In this document: in pieces, positions 33,943-44,746 of the stretch
How the letters are laid out: every line of letters starts with the position of its first letter
Position numbering within the stretch: the first letter of the stretch is position 1
Assembly: GCA_033032865.1 (NCBI GenBank)
Contig: JAWHQI010000019.1
Location: forward strand, 16,162,001-16,226,000
DNA: 64,000 bases
Source: Dactylorhiza incarnata
Lineage: Eukaryota > Streptophyta > Magnoliopsida > Asparagales > Orchidaceae
Direction of reading: 5' to 3'
Made by a program: the position numbers and the translations under genes
The notes under the pieces: generated by a model
The model's input: only the letters and a program-made list of their open reading frames with translations
The model's database searches: none
What the model was told of the DNA's origin: nothing

Positions 33943-35124
33943 TGTACAAAATTTTGATATGAATCGTTTATGAGTAAGCAGGAGTTGCATCAACAGAGTT
34001 ATAGTGAAACAACCACAATACGACACAGCAACACAAAAGACTTTATTGAATCACAAACTTCATTTACAGTGCGAGACATACATGGCGAGACATGATTCAT
34101 AAGAATCACGAAGGAGAGAATAACAAACACACCAAAAACAAAACTGGCGGTCTTACAAGCAGAGACCGCACAGACCGCCCGACTCCAGAGATCGCCTGGC
34201 TTGACCTGAGACCGCGCGAATAGAAAAATAGACAGACCGCCTTCACTGCAAGACCGCCACCTCAGACCGCACGAACTGGAGCTTATTGAACTGAACAAAG
34301 AACTGAAGCTATCGCCAGACCGCAACTCAAATCACCTAACCGCTGAAGGTCGCCTGATCGCTGAGTTCGCTACGAACAGCACAACAACCAGTTCGTAGAC
34401 AAGCCGCTGCCGAACTGTTACCCAAGCCGCTGGGGATTTACCAAGGAAGGAGACCGCAACCTGCTGACCGCAAACCTGCGAACACAACAAATAGTCAACT
34501 CGCTTCCGAGACTGCCCTACCTCAAAGTTGAGACCGCACGAATTAACCCAGGCTCTAGTTCTTACAGTTCTCGTTATGAATGACGGGCCCTGCACCTCTA
34601 TTTATAGGCGGGTAGACGGATGTCGTCACCGCACAATAGAGATACAATCACCACCTGTCAGATCGCCAGTGGTCTCACAAGGGCAGACCGCGCGATCACA
34701 CAACTTGGACAACCTTCCATCCAAGACCGCAGATCAGCAGACAGATCGCGCATAAGTTGTGCGAACACGAGACCACGCACAAATTGCGCGGGCATAAGAA
34801 CGCTCCTTCCTTAGATCACCCGAGCAAACCAAGAACCATCTGGCCGACTTCGAACAAGTCACCAGATCGCCAAGCACAAACCGCCCGGTCACAGTGGTTA
34901 CATGAAAACAGACCGCCCGGTCTTCTGCAAAGGAGATAAACAATCAAAGCAGAACAACCCGGGATGAGACCGCAACAACCAGGAACAAACCGGTCAACCA
35001 TCAGACCGCCAAAACCAGACCGGCAGAACAGACCGGCAGAGCACAAGCGCAGACCGTGCGGTCTCTGCGATCACCCAAAATCAGACCGCCCGGTCACCTC
35101 CACTTCACTTCAATAATTTCAACA
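33943..35124 (-). repeat. Co-D 5' LTR
   Basis: 1182 bp, minus-sense TGTTGAAATT...TTTTGTACA. TATA box on minus at 34601-34606; dense GACCGC/GCGGTC words at 34840-35100 and throughout. Confidence 0.94.
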
Positions 35125-35129
35125 ATAAC

Positions 35130-35737
35130 TTGATGGCTCAGATCTTCAAAACAGGATGGAGATTTTGCATCTTTGGAAACTTTCATTTTAGGCAACCTTA
35201 ACACTGGCGTTGACTCTAACATCGGCCGTTGAGTCAAATCATTCCAAAAATGCTCCAACAATCACGGCAGCTTCCCTCCATTCATTTTGCATCTTGGCGG
35301 GAACAAAAGTTAACGCCGACATTAAGAGTTAACACCGGGCGTTGAGTCAAATCTTTCCTAAATTGCTCCTTCAATCACTGCTGCATTCCTCCTTGCCAAA
35401 ATCATCGATCGTTAACACCAGCGTTAAGTCCTAATGCATGGCGTTAAGCTTCTTTATCTTTTTATTCAGTCGGCAAGCCATCTCGTCGATCGGCATGCCA
35501 TCCCATCGATCAATAGACCATCCCGTCGATCGCTAACACCCAGCGTTAAGACCTAACGCCTGGCGTTAGACAACGTTCACTCCTTCTGCTTGTGGATAGT
35601 TCCAGACTAGTATTGCTGCAACCTAGTGTCATATCTTTCCAAACCTGCATGCTAAAAACATAATGGAAAACAAGATCAAATACAAGTAGGATTTGTTATT
35701 CTCAAATCAAAGGGATGCGGAAAACCATGTTCCAACA
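35130..35737 (-). repeat. Co-B LTR-C, right part
   Basis: U3-side part of the outer 5' LTR, with TTAACGCC/GGCGTTAA words at 35200-35570, ending TTCCAACA (plus) next to the TSD acaat. Confidence 0.9.
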
Positions 35738-35742
35738 ACAAT

Positions 35743-36521
35743 GGTAAAAGCAAAGGGCCCAAGGTAATCTGGGTTCCTTCTCATGTTTGAGCTACTTGTG
35801 CAGGATTAGGTAGGATCCCTCCTAGTGGATAATGGAAGGGGAAGAAAGAACTATGGTCTAATAAAGACACAAATCCAACAGGGGAGTGATTTCTACTTTA
35901 AATCTTCATATTATCTTCTTTAGTTTTTGAAAATAATAGTATAAATACTAGTTTCAATAAAAATCATTGCTGGGAAAAACAATAAGAACTTTATAAAATA
36001 ATAGAACTATTCATTCAGAGTTGCATCAAATTGAATTAGATGTACCATCTAATTCTACTCGACGCTTGCTCCGAAAGCAATATGCAACTGCTAATTCAAA
36101 GTTGCATCGAATAGAATTCGATGCTAGCTTCGAGAGCCGTCTAAATTAGATAATTCGAATAGCATTCGACGCAATGTCGATTTCATATCGATGGATATGT
36201 CAAATTAATAGTTGCTCATCAAATTCGAAGATGCGTCGAGTTTTAATCGACGCAATGTCGAAATGACAAACGCGCGTAGTTTCACGTCTAACAGTTGCCT
36301 CGACACATTTTAGCATGCTGTCCATTAATCTTTTCGACGGTGATTCGGATAAAACCCTAAGTAGTGACCAATCATCTTCTTTTAAGAAAGATTGGCGATG
36401 AATTCATTACGCTATCGAATTCTCACTTTCCTGCTCGCATGCTCTTCATCTCCCCAACTCTTCTGCATCCTTCCCTCTCTGTCTCTCTCTTGTCTCTCTT
36501 TTTGCAGGTACATCAGAATCA
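35743..36521 (+). other. Co-A interior: gag end, word block and polypyrimidine tract
   Basis: 35743-35790 is the gag C-terminus (GKSKGPKVIWVP, TGA stop). Then noncoding sequence. 36020-36262 is rich in the Co-A LTR words ('tcgacgcaatgtcgaa', 'gttgcatcgaat'). 36468-36508 is a strong polypyrimidine tract ending 'tttttgcag', like a splice acceptor, 13 nt before the ORF2 ATG. No pol sequence between gag and ORF2. Confidence 0.65.
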
Positions 36522-37075
36522 ATGGCTCCCCCAAAGATAAACTCCAGCTTTGATGTGGATGTCGACTCTTTCAATGCACCATATGAACAATTTAAAGCCA
36601 ATCTAGGCTTATTCCATACATCTGCGCTAACAAAGTTGATCTCCACAAGATACAAGATTCTGGATGTTGAATGGACAGAGCTAAAGGACATCTTCCGCAT
36701 AGGAGATGATGGCTCCATAAATGGAAGAATATATGAAACTGATATTAGCATTACAAAGGAAATACTATCACACACCTTTGATCTACCAACAGGTGATGAG
36801 TCTGATGAATTAACTGGGGAAGAGACATAGAAGGAATTACAGATCTAAATATGATTGATCTTGGAGAAGGATATAGATTTCTTGCTGATATAGTACGGAA
36901 GGTGCTCATATGTTAAATCTCAGCTCACGATGCTATCCCCAAGCAGTAGCTGCAGATTATGGGCATTCTAGTCCTTCAAAATAAGATAAACTGGGGAAGA
37001 CGCCTCCTGAAGCTGATTGGGCACAAATGTTCACACAAAGAGAATGTCTATATAAGTATCATGAGCCAGATGCTC
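36522..37075 (+). pseudogene. Co-A ORF2, 5' part (accessory protein of unknown function)
   Basis: ATG 36522 opens 102 codons (MAPPKINSSFDVDVDSF...LFHTSALTKLIST...EWTELKDIF...GRIYETDISITKEILS), stop at 36828, then the homology-like frame shifts and continues (GEGYRFLADIVRKVLI; LQNKINWGRRLLKLIG; ISIMSQML) to the Gy-2 insertion at 37075. The right part resumes at 52837. The layout resembles accessory ORFs that plant LTR elements carry beside gag-pol, often labelled putative plant transposon protein; Sireviruses also have an extra ORF near the 3' end. I cannot assign a domain or function. Broken by at least one stop, a frameshift and the insertion. Confidence 0.55.
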
Positions 37076-40000
37076 TATAAGACCCCCCTTCCCACTTATT
37101 TGGAGGGCTACCCGGGCCCTATGCCCAGAACCGCCGCCTTACGGATGACACCAACACTCAGGTTAGCCGCCATCGCAAAACGCCGATCCTACTAGCTTTT
37201 ACGATCATTTAACCTTTGGGCCAATAGAGAATATAAGTATATAAAAGAAATGAACAAGTCCACAATCACAAAATCTCATAAATGTATATAAGTAGTCCAA
37301 TAATCAGCATAAAAGAGTGTAAGGGCTTATGCCCGATACACAGCTAAATGAAAATAACAAAAGAGTCACTCTCTCTCAACATCTCTATGCGGAAGCTAAA
37401 CACTCTCATCATCAATCACCTGACTCATAGTAGAAGTAGTGCGCGACATCTGCTCCTCAAGTCCTACCACCTCATCCAGCTGGTGCTCCATCTCCTCAGA
37501 CTCCTACGGTCACAACTGACCATTAGTCATAAGACTAAGCCAATTTTGTCCCCGTCCCCCCCAGTGATAACTAGGTACCGAGTGGGAGGAAGGAAGCGGA
37601 GGACAACAAATATAGTAATAACAATATGCAGGTGACAAGGGAATCTACGCTAGCAGGTATATACATAACCAGGTACTATTCTAGCAGTATAAGCAAGTAA
37701 GCAGTAATAAAAGAAGTATGTAAAGTAATGTAAAGCAGTGCGTCGAAGGTAAGTAAACCAGTATATCTATTCTACCATCACATGAGTACCTTAACTTATA
37801 TGAATGTCCATACAAACTTATAAGTTACGGTTTCCGGAATAATAACTTATCATATAAAAGAGCCCATACTAATTTATATGACAAGGGTCTGCCAATTATG
37901 TTCTAAGGTTTATGTATGATATGATATGCATACTATGCTATGATTCATAAAAGTGCAACTCACACACACACTCTGTGATCAAAAACCTTTCATTACCAAT
38001 TTGTTGAGCTAGCTTCACTCAGGGTACCACTATTGTGGCTACGACAGTAGTGGAGTGGGTGCCTCCACTTCCTAGGCAGGTATAAACACTACCAGGCCTA
38101 GACCCTTTGTACGCCTCTATACACATCCTCGGTGCACTCTAGAGTCTTGTGTACTCTTTGCTGGAATCCACCAGTCTTTAAGGTCGGGTGTACGTTTTCA
38201 AGGATTATCCTCCAGACAACAGCATAACCAACCCACTGCCCCCTCAAACCTCACACAAGGCTAAGTCAACGTATTGCCGTCGGTGTGACGACCGGTCTAG
38301 TACCAAAGATCCGCCACTAATTATGCACATGCAAGTTATCACAACCCAAGCCTCCAGCTCGCAGGACCAACCCATCCTAATATATAACTTCCCGAGCCTC
38401 CAGCTCGCAGGACTAACCCGTCTTGATGTACAACTTCCCATCCCTTAACTCAGGTTGAAGTTTACCATATCTCTTATTCATTTAGTTAGACTACTCTTGT
38501 CTAATTATTGTTATACTTAGAAGTTAGGGTGAATCCTGGACTTCCCGAGGTCTAACCGGTGAAGGGCTCACAGTGGTTCTAGGGAATACGATGGGCTAAA
38601 GCCCAAACCCCCCTTTCCAAGAAAATTAATTTTATTGGTGGCTACCCATTTCCAAAGACCCGCTCTCCTTATTACTCTTTATAACTTAAATACTTTAAGA
38701 CTTATCCCTCACTTTATTCTTAAGCAAATGATCTTTTGAACGATGCTCAATATATAAGCTCTCTCATCCTCTAAATCTAATACGAATGCTCTCCAAATAT
38801 TCCACAACTCCTAGGGGCTAATATGAATGATATAACACTACTAAGATCGAAGTTTATTGATTTTCTATATTATCTTGCCAATTAAATTTCACATTTAGTT
38901 TTTACTATTCGCAGTCCAAAATGAGAATGAACTAAATTTGTGTCTTATAATGCAATCTTAAACATATCATGTCCAATTAAGCTATAATTCATACTACATG
39001 TTCATATTGGATAATTTATGAAGTGTCCAGATTTTTGACATATTTCAAATTAATTTGACATCTATTTAAAATTTATTAATCATTTGACATGTTCCAAATT
39101 ACAAATGAAGTACCATGTAAGTAATTTCAATCCTGCTAATAAAATTTCCAGAGGTGATAGGTGACAAAATAACAAGATTTCCAAAGTTCCACAAATTTTC
39201 AGAGAATCAATAGTAAAAATTTACATATAAAATTAAAGGGGTGAAAATGTAACTTTACACGGCAAGTACTAATTTGTCTTCCAACAATTTTGAGAAAATT
39301 ACTAGAGTACTGTAATGTCCCAAAAAGATCCTATCCAGAATTTCATAATTTTCCTGAGACATTTCACCATAGATTTTTCATAAATTATAAAGTGTGACAA
39401 ATTGAATATTTGGAATTTTACCATGTGTAATACATCCAAAAATTCCAGAGGTTCATATTTAGATTCCAAAAGATTTTCCAAAGTTTCAAAATTTTCCAAA
39501 AGGTATTAGCCATAAACATTTCACTAACACAGAAATGTGACATATTACGAGTTTATCAAATACTTAGGATTTTTGGTCCCAAAAATCCTAATATTTCCTG
39601 AGACAATGTATTATGTCATAAAGAGGGTGTGGCCAAAATCTCAGAGCAAACTCTAAGCCATTTATGCCAAATACACAAAATATCCTTTTTGACTATAAGC
39701 ACACCATATCACATAATAGGCAAGACATGCCAAGTGGAATTACCCCACATGCAGTGGTCCAATTGCTTCCAAATTTTAACCAGAGTTTAATAATGTCCTA
39801 TAAAGCATGACACCCAAAATTGGGGTCATTTGGAGTCATACGACTCCATAAATTTCATTTATTTGATTAATTGAATAGTGAACAAAACTAAAGGGAAATA
39901 TCCTCCAAAAATTCCCAATTTTTGGCAGGGGTACTTCAGGGCATGACTCATGTGTGCCCAAAATTGCAAGTCATTTAGAGTTATATTTCTCTCTAAATTA

Positions 40001-40640
40001 ATTTTTAAATGTCTAGGGCTCCCTATGTACATGTCTCGCAAGAATAGGTGTCGAGGGAGCTACAAGGCTCCAAATTGAGTGATTCAAATTTCAATAAAGT
40101 TGATCCTCAGATCTACAAAAGTTGTTTCTGGCCACTTTTCATGAAATGGCATTTAAGGGCCTCAAAATAATTAATCTATGTGCTGAAATAGTATGACAGA
40201 TTATTACACATGAAATTAATGTAATGATTTGATCTGCACATATCTTAAAGCAGAATCAGACGATTCCTGCTCATCTTCTTCCTCCAGCCAGTGGTGGAGA
40301 TATTTGGTTAAGAATAATAGAAATCCAAAATGGTAAACCAACATTTCTGCTTCGGTTTGAAAATGGAAGAAGGGGGATGCTAGAATGAGGGGAGGGGAAG
40401 AGAAATCAGACCTGAATGGGGGCTTGGGATCGCGTTATCCGTTGGGGATGCCTATCTGTATCGCGAGTTTGCTGGAGCTTCTTAGGATGTGAGGAAGAGG
40501 AGGAAGAAAAGATGATAAGTCTTCGGATGAGGGAAAGAAATTTCAAGGAAAAGAGAGGAGAGAGAAAAAATGCCTAAGATGATTTGGATTAATGGGAAAT
40601 TAATGGCAAAGACTTTTTTTTGCTTGGATTAGACAAGACA
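37076..40640 (-). repeat. Gy-2 3' LTR, left part (R/U5 side)
   Basis: 3.56 kb with no gene seen. 39630-40635 matches 51058-52080 of the 5' LTR; 37076-39630 has no counterpart there. Contains a 48-nt direct repeat around 38346-38440 ('cctccagctcgcagga' twice) and the structured module at 38533-38607. Ends with agaca, the Gy-3 TSD. Confidence 0.78.
38533..38607 (-). ncRNA. Structured module in the Gy-2 LTR, shared with Co-C
   Basis: Minus-strand hairpin GGGCT-tt-AGCCC, then CCTAGAACC, TCACCGGTTAG and CCTCGGGAAGTCCA; counterpart of 22280-22355 with the stem base pair changed on both sides. Confidence 0.55.
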
Positions 40641-41943
40641 TGATGTAGGAAAGGATGTTTGGGTTCACTCACTCATGCGCAATCGATTAGTTTACTCCCA
40701 ACGCTTCCTAATCTCACACAAGCATGAACGAACGCAGCCGACTGGCGGAATGATTTTTATTCACGTTATTTATCACGCACGGGCAGCCACACTGCGAGGG
40801 AACGGAAGGAGGCTATGGGCCAACTTCGCTCCCGGCTAAAAGGATCCACACGATCCGATCGAGCGGTTGTTGTTGTCTACCAAAGAGAGATCCTCCGAAA
40901 AAGGTAAAGATTTCGGAAAACGGAAAAATCTCCCCCAACAAGAACAAAAGAGGATCGCCACTCCTCGTCGAATTAAAACGAAATCCAAGATCGAAATACC
41001 AATTCAAAATAAAGAAAATCCGCGAGAAAATAAACGATTCAAAGACCACGTCACAGATCTAGCCACCACAGAACTATCTAGGAAAAGAATCACACGAGTG
41101 GAGAGTTCGTTACCCCCTCGGAATCGTAGATCTGAGATGTAGGAATCCTAAAGATTGTTTGTCCGCGGAGATCACCGGAGATGAGTCACTTGATGTAGAG
41201 CACGTTCGCCTTCGCCGTTTACACCACGATCAAGCCCTTAGAGCCAAATACGAGCCAAGAGATCTCTTTCCACAAGCCTTGGGGGCTGGCCGAAATTCCT
41301 CAAGAGAGGAAGAGGGAGAGAGGGAAGAGGTGGAGGCCGAAACCTTCAAGAGGGAAATGAGAGAGAGGGGCGGCCAAGGAGAAGGAAGAAAGAGGGGGAG
41401 GGGGCGGAAATTCCAAGAGATCTAGGAAGAGAGGAAGAGGGGGGAGAATTCCAAGTTTGGATTTCAAATTTCAAATCTATCATAATCTAAGCATAAAACA
41501 ATACATCAAGGCCTTTTATAGGCTACACCACTCCATCGCCACCATTCATCCAACCCAAAATTAAGATGGCTAAATGCAGTCCATCAAATTAAAATAAAAA
41601 GCTGAAATTCAAAGTCTCAAATTAAAAGCAATGTTGAAAATAAAATGCATAAATGAAAATATATAATTATAAATATTATCCCAAGAGTTGGAAAATAATT
41701 TATAATCATATATTTGCATGTATCCCAAGAAGTGGAGATGCCGGCGCGGCGTCGACGGTGGTTGTCGCGGCAACGTCCGAATCCTCCAATTGGCGGCAGC
41801 GCCCATCACGATCATCAAACTCCAAGTGGCGGACAGCGTCCACATCATCAGCAACGTCATCACGAACAAGCGGTGGGATTGCATCACCATCAATCGAACG
41901 GGCTCGAGCAACACGAGCGAAAGGCGGGACATCATCGCCATCA
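40641..41943 (-). repeat. Gy-3 3' LTR
   Basis: Minus-sense TGATGGCGATGATG...CCTACATCA. TATA box CCTATAAAAGG on minus at 41514-41520 (41514-41943 = U3). No dyad-word array in U3, unlike the other elements. The purine-rich 41290-41440 stretch lies downstream of the TATA box. Short frames on both strands are not supported as genes. Confidence 0.92.
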
Positions 41944-43688
41944 ATCCTCCCCCACTCAAAATCACTCATCACCAATGAGTGGCCCGGAAGGGGAAAGTAG
42001 TCGAAGGCAAAACCCACATGATCCAAATATGGCCCGAGCAGCCCACTGATAGTCGTGCGGGCAACACTCATCAAGGAAAACCTGTCAGGTATAACAATAG
42101 CAAAAACCTGAAGAGACACCCCCGGTGCAAAGAGCCAAGAGTCCTCTGAAGGGGGGTGATCACGCCATCGAATCAAGACCTGAAACATGTCGCCAAGTAG
42201 AGGACGGGACACGCCAACCTGGATAAACCTGTCAAGCATAGAGTTGGTCTTTGGGACCTTGAAAGCAGTATTAGATAACGAAGGAAAATATGCTAAAACA
42301 TCAACGGACAACATACCTCCAGTGATAACCTTAGGAGAAAACAATCTACTACCCTGCTCACCTCTCAACCCAATAGAATGATTAGTAGAAAGTAACGGAG
42401 GGGGAGACAGATTAAGTGGTGGTAGAAAGCATGACGTAAAATTTGAAACATCAAAAATATGGGGCAAACCCCACTCAGCAGAAACCTTCATATGAAAAGT
42501 ACTCTTTCCTAAATTCAGTGAAATTCGAAAAGGTTTAGCGTTCGGACTCATGATGTCCTCTAAGGCGCCGGAAAGCCACCGTTCAGGGTTGAGACATTCC
42601 ATAACTAAATCCTCCATTTTATAATGGGATGCTCTCTTTTGCGCGCTACACATAACGTGATAAGACCAAACTGGGTCGGCTAATGTAATACTCTCATGCT
42701 TGGGTTGGTTAGGAAAATTTGGAGCAATCACCAAGTTATTGATTAAATTTAAGGTCTTGTCCTCCATAACTACCGCGCCATGTTCATCAATAACTCTAAA
42801 CTCACCTTCAGATTTCTCGTCAACCTCCTGAATGATCTTGGGATGTTCAACTGAAGGCGTCATAAGGCTAAAAGGATCACATAATGGTTGACTAATTGGG
42901 ATAACCTCAGTCTCACATACTAAGCTAAGCGTGGTTGTTTCAGCAGGGACAATATTGTCCTTAGAAAGGCTTGGACTAACAGGGTCAGCCTCAGCTTTAA
43001 CGATTAAGCCTAATGTGTTCGTTTCGGAGGGGCTAATACAGTCTATAGGCCGATTTTGACTAACAGTGTCAAAATCCTCTTTCGTTGCTAGGCACGGTGG
43101 TGTCGACTCAGTAGGGCTACAAGTACTTCCAGGTGGGACCAAAGGCGTCTTAGGCGGAGTGGACCTAAGAGTGATAAGCTGACCATTATGCTGGAATTCT
43201 ATCGTGTTGTCATGGTCATCGTGGATGACCACATGGTCAGAAAGCCATGGGCGTCCTAGCAATACATGACAATCCTTCATAGGAAGGACATCACACCAAA
43301 CGCGCTCAGAATAAACTTTGATGGTGAGGGGCACCAAACATCGCCTAGACACTAAAACAGTGCTCTCGTCGGAACACACAAGCCGATAGGGATGGGGGTG
43401 CGGCTCGGTGGTCAAACACATCCTCGTGATAGCATTTTCAGAAACGACATTCATGCGGCAAATACTATCGACAACTAGTTTGCACCACTTCTCACCGTGC
43501 TTAAAATTTTTCGAAAATTTTCTTGTTATGTCACGGTCAAACCTAATCACTCTTGCAACGGTGTCCCACCCATTATCTAACGCTCGAGGTTCAATGTTAT
43601 AACTTTTATTAGTGCGGTGTGGCACTCCATCCCGAGGAATAGTGGTTAGAGTTCGGGGGGTCTCTCTAGTCATCCTAAGAGTGAACAA
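41706..43688 (-). CDS. Gy-3 open frame: gypsy protease-like plus chromodomain-like tail
   Basis: 660 codons uninterrupted. Residues about 80-190 resemble the gypsy aspartic protease region: KLVVDSICRMNVVSENA (the catalytic triad reads DSI, not DSG/DTG), HPHPYRL, CLVPLTIKVYSERVWCDVLPM and HVLLGRPWLSDHVV. The middle is Ser/Pro/Thr- and acid-rich and unassigned. Around residues 520-550, FQVLIRWRDHPPSEDSWLFAPG resembles the chromodomain-like end of gypsy integrase. No gag knuckle, RT YxDD or DDE core. The last 79 or so codons run into the 3' LTR. An open frame of this length in a very young element may mean recent deletion from an autonomous parent, or use in trans. Catalysis is doubtful given DSI. 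Start chosen as the first in-frame Met; not certain. Confidence 0.7.
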   Translation of the reverse strand: MFTLRMTRETPRTLTTIPRDGVPHRTNKSYNIEPRALDNGWDTVARVIRFDRDITRKFSKNFKHGEKWCKLVVDSICRMNVVSENAITRMCLTTEPHPHPYRLVCSDESTVLVSRRCLVPLTIKVYSERVWCDVLPMKDCHVLLGRPWLSDHVVIHDDHDNTIEFQHNGQLITLRSTPPKTPLVPPGSTCSPTESTPPCLATKEDFDTVSQNRPIDCISPSETNTLGLIVKAEADPVSPSLSKDNIVPAETTTLSLVCETEVIPISQPLCDPFSLMTPSVEHPKIIQEVDEKSEGEFRVIDEHGAVVMEDKTLNLINNLVIAPNFPNQPKHESITLADPVWSYHVMCSAQKRASHYKMEDLVMECLNPERWLSGALEDIMSPNAKPFRISLNLGKSTFHMKVSAEWGLPHIFDVSNFTSCFLPPLNLSPPPLLSTNHSIGLRGEQGSRLFSPKVITGGMLSVDVLAYFPSLSNTAFKVPKTNSMLDRFIQVGVSRPLLGDMFQVLIRWRDHPPSEDSWLFAPGVSLQVFAIVIPDRFSLMSVARTTISGLLGPYLDHVGFAFDYFPLPGHSLVMSDFEWGRIDGDDVPPFARVARARSIDGDAIPPLVRDDVADDVDAVRHLEFDDRDGRCRQLEDSDVAATTTVDAAPASPLLGIHANI

Positions 43689-43734
43689 AATACTAAAATA
43701 TTTCAGATTTTAGGTCGTTACAAGCATAAATTTG

Positions 43735-44068
43735 AATTTTAAATTTCAAAAATTTGAATTTTGAATTTCAAAAATTTGAATTTTGAATTTGAATTTTGAA
43801 TTTCAAAATTTTGAATTTTGAATTTGAATTTGAATTTCAAAAGTTTGAATTTTGAATTTGAATTTCAAAATTTTGAATTTTGAATTTCAAAATTTGAATT
43901 TTGAATTTGAATTTTGAATTTCAAAATTTTGAATTTTGAATTTGAATTTTGAATTTCAAAAATTTGAATTTTTAATTTCAAAATTTGAATTTGAATTTTC
44001 AATTTCAAAATTTTAATTTTGAATTTGAATTTTGAATTTCAAAATTTTGAATTTTGAATTTTGAATTC
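43735..44068. repeat. AT-palindromic low-complexity array in the Gy-3 leader
   Basis: About 330 nt of alternating 'tttgaattttgaatttcaaa' words, self-complementary through AAATTT/TTCAAA/TTTGAA. Lies between the primer-binding site and the ORF of Gy-3, in the 5' leader of the RNA. Confidence 0.9.
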
Positions 44069-44746
44069 CTAGCTATTCGCAGGCCAGATTTTGAAAATTT
44101 TGTGATTTTGGCAACAAATCGTACATGATTTATTGTGCGATGGTGTCCTAAGGTAAGATATAATTTAGGATTGTGCCAATTAAATTTTAGGCCGCTATTC
44201 GCAAGCCCGATTTTGAAAATTAATTGTTTTTGGAAACAAATCGTGCAAGATTAATTAAGATTTGGTTATTTTGGAAAGGAATCGTGCAAGATTAATTAAG
44301 ATTTGGTTGTTTTGGAAAGGAATCGTGCAAGATTAATTACATGTCGGCGTCCTACGGTAAGAAATAAATTAGGATGGTATCAATTAAGATTAATTTTTTT
44401 TATTTTTTATTTGCTGGAAAATAACAGATTTAGGACGCTAAACGCAGACCAGAACTTTTAAACAGGGGAAATTTTTATGAAAGGTAATTTTTCTCCCGCC
44501 TAATAACTAGGATAGTAAAATATATTTTTTGATTTTCTTGCTGAGAAAATAATGGAGAATTTCCAGAAATTTGTTTTTTGATTTTCGCAGAAAAATAAAA
44601 ATTTTAGGGCGCTATTCGCAGACCGACGATTTTTTTTAAAATTTTGGGCGTAGAAACGTGTGTAGAATGTGAGTGCCAGCGTTCAAAGAAAACTTTAGGA
44701 ATGAGTCAATTAAGAAATTGACACGAACCTGGCTCTGATACCAAAT
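44069..44746 (-). other. Gy-3 5' leader with repeated GCGAATAGC motifs and primer-binding site
   Basis: No gene. Four copies of plus 'gctattcgcagrcc' (44072-44085, 44194-44207, 44437-44450 diverged, 44611-44624) and a 40-nt tandem ('ggaaaggaatcgtgcaagat') at 44270-44345. Primer-binding site TGGTATCAGAGCC on minus at 44731-44743. Confidence 0.7.

Larger units (their letters stand above)
28594..35124 (-). mobile_element. Co-D: complete copia element with dead gag-pol
   Basis: 6531 bp with two 1182-bp LTRs (28594-29775 and 33943-35124), a perfect 5-bp TSD ataac (28589-28593 and 35125-35129), primer-binding site, polypurine tract and a full-length gag-pol frame carrying two stops. Gene order protease, integrase, RT, RNase H defines Ty1/copia. 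Inserted in Co-B LTR-C. The LTRs differ at many sites by eye (for example their first 30 bases), so it is not recent. Confidence 0.96.
5990..35737 (-). mobile_element. Co-B: three-LTR tandem of gag-only copia elements
   Basis: Structure on the plus strand: LTR-A (5990-7401), interior 1 (7402-12538), LTR-B (12539-13949), interior 2 (13950-27782, with insertions), LTR-C (27783-28593 plus 35130-35737, split by Co-D). Only the outer ends carry a TSD (acaat at 5985-5989 and 35738-35742). LTR-B has a primer-binding site on its left and a polypurine tract on its right, so it serves both units. This is the pattern expected from unequal recombination between LTRs of one insertion. Each unit has gag near its 5' (right) end and several kb of conserved noncoding interior with no pol. 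The target is Co-A gag, whose frame is continuous across the site. Confidence 0.88.

Noticed and set aside
41159..42049. Frames in Gy-3 LTRs (also 45265-46190), Glu/Arg-rich
   Set aside because: They lie in both LTRs on the strand opposite to element sense; purine-rich composition explains them.
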